Assembly (NCBI GenBank): GCA_023230125.1
Contig: JALNXZ010000107.1
Coordinates: 1 to 5,886 of the forward strand
Source: Bacteroidales bacterium
GTDB lineage: Bacteria > Bacteroidota > Bacteroidia > Bacteroidales > UBA1402
Reading direction: 5' to 3'
DNA: 5,886 bases
In this document: piece by piece, positions 5,106-5,886 of the stretch
Layout: the number at the start of each line of letters is the position of its first letter
Numbering within the stretch: the stretch's first letter is position 1
Notes under the pieces: generated by a model
What the model was told of the DNA's origin: nothing
The model's database searches: none
What the model saw: the letters and a program-made list of their open reading frames with translations, nothing else
Position numbers and translations under genes: made by a program

Positions 5106-5886
5106 ATGAAGAAGATAATGATATCGGCAACAGCTCTATTGGCGTTTTTCAGTACCGGAGCCTTTGCTCAAAGTTCAGTCGCAACAGTCGCGGCGCCCTG
5201 CGTGGATTCAGGTGATACAGCGTGGATGATCGTTGCTACAGCCCTGGTCCTTTTAATGACTATACCAGGTTTGGCACTCTTTTACGGAGGATTGGTACGC
5301 AGAAAAAATGTTTTGAACGTTCTGATGCAGTGTTTTATCATTACTGCTGTAATCAGCATTGAATGGGTTGTATGTGGTTACAGCCTGGCTTTTGGAAGTT
5401 CAAAAGGAATTTTGGCACCTTACATAGGCAACTTCGACTGGGCCTTTTTAAACGGAATCAGTTTGAATGATTTAAGCCCTTACTTTATCTCACACTCACA
5501 AGTTACAGCAAACGGTGATGCTATTGGTACCATACCTCACCTCATCTTTATCATGTTCCAATGTATGTTTGCCGTAATCACCCCTGCACTGATAATCGGA
5601 GCATTCTCTGAACGTATCAAATTCAAAGGATTCCTGGTGTTCACCATTCTTTGGTCTCTCTTTATATACAACCCGGTTGCACATTGGGTATGGTCAGCAG
5701 ACGGATGGTTATTCAAGATGGGTGCACTGGATTTTGCCGGAGGTACTGTGGTACATATCAATGCCGGTATTGCTGCCATTGTTATGGCACTGATGTTGGG
5801 TAAACGACGTGACTATAAGGGCCACGCTATTCCTCCTCACAACATCACATTGGTAGTCATCGGTGCAGCGCTGTTGTGGTTCGGAT
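5106..5886 (+). CDS. amtB: Ammonium transporter AmtB, C-terminus cut off by window edge
   Basis: An inner-membrane trimeric channel that conducts ammonium/ammonia. The frame is open from the ATG at 5106 to the right edge, giving 260 codons of a protein usually just over 400 residues long. A signal peptide (residues 1-21, ending AFA before Gln22) is followed by several hydrophobic segments. Family motifs seen are FYGGLVRRKNVL (59-70), ITPALIIGAFSERI (158-171), AHWVW (192-196) and DFAGGTVVHINAG (209-221). His217 matches the first of the pore's twin histidines, Phe155 the outer gate Phe107, and Trp196 the Trp148 at the outer vestibule of E. coli AmtB. The second histidine and the C-terminal tail that binds PII are outside the window. 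Its place after glnK suggests PII-gated transport. The short AT-rich spacer has no Shine-Dalgarno. Confidence 0.96.
   Translation, partial: MKKIMISATALLAFFSTGAFAQSSVATVAAPCVDSGDTAWMIVATALVLLMTIPGLALFYGGLVRRKNVLNVLMQCFIITAVISIEWVVCGYSLAFGSSKGILAPYIGNFDWAFLNGISLNDLSPYFISHSQVTANGDAIGTIPHLIFIMFQCMFAVITPALIIGAFSERIKFKGFLVFTILWSLFIYNPVAHWVWSADGWLFKMGALDFAGGTVVHINAGIAAIVMALMLGKRRDYKGHAIPPHNITLVVIGAALLWFG

Overview
The window looks like chromosomal DNA from a member of the Bacteroidales (Bacteroidota). This rests on several things seen in the sequence: Bacteroidetes-type -7 boxes (TAnnTTTG) upstream of genes, AT-rich translation starts with no real Shine-Dalgarno, AT-rich intergenic DNA, and protein families in the forms usual for that order. 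I cannot name a genus. There are no mobile elements, CRISPR arrays, tRNA or rRNA genes.

Layout. Positions 1-1465 (minus) hold nearly all of leuA, 2-isopropylmalate synthase; its last few codons lie outside the left edge. Positions about 1466-1703 are the control region of leuA. A Bacteroidetes-type promoter is followed by a 19-codon leader ORF made largely of Ile and Leu codons, then a 10-bp G/C-containing hairpin with a T-tract, and a competing 12-bp pairing that begins just after the leader stop codon. Together these look like a ribosome-mediated transcription attenuator for branched-chain amino acid synthesis. Positions 1825-3671 (minus) hold a two-gene operon: an AmgK-like sugar kinase of the aminoglycoside phosphotransferase fold, then a MurU-like nucleotidyltransferase. 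This is the pair that turns N-acetylmuramic acid into UDP-MurNAc during cell-wall recycling.

Positions 3672-3995 form an AT-rich divergent intergenic region with a putative promoter for each direction. Rightward from 3996 runs an apparent ammonium-uptake operon: a TorF/Gcw_chp-type outer-membrane porin candidate, a PII signalling protein (GlnK type), and the ammonium channel AmtB, which runs off the right edge. The gene spacings (17 and 34 nt) support one transcript. A plausible reading is that the porin brings a nitrogen source across the outer membrane, AmtB moves ammonium across the inner membrane, and PII gates AmtB. The PII lacks the usual uridylylation tyrosine and two residues normally used to bind 2-oxoglutarate, so its sensing may differ from the enterobacterial model.

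The most rewarding items are the leuA attenuator (1505-1703), which no protein-level annotation would show, the variant T-loop of the PII protein, and the porin candidate in the glnK-amtB operon.
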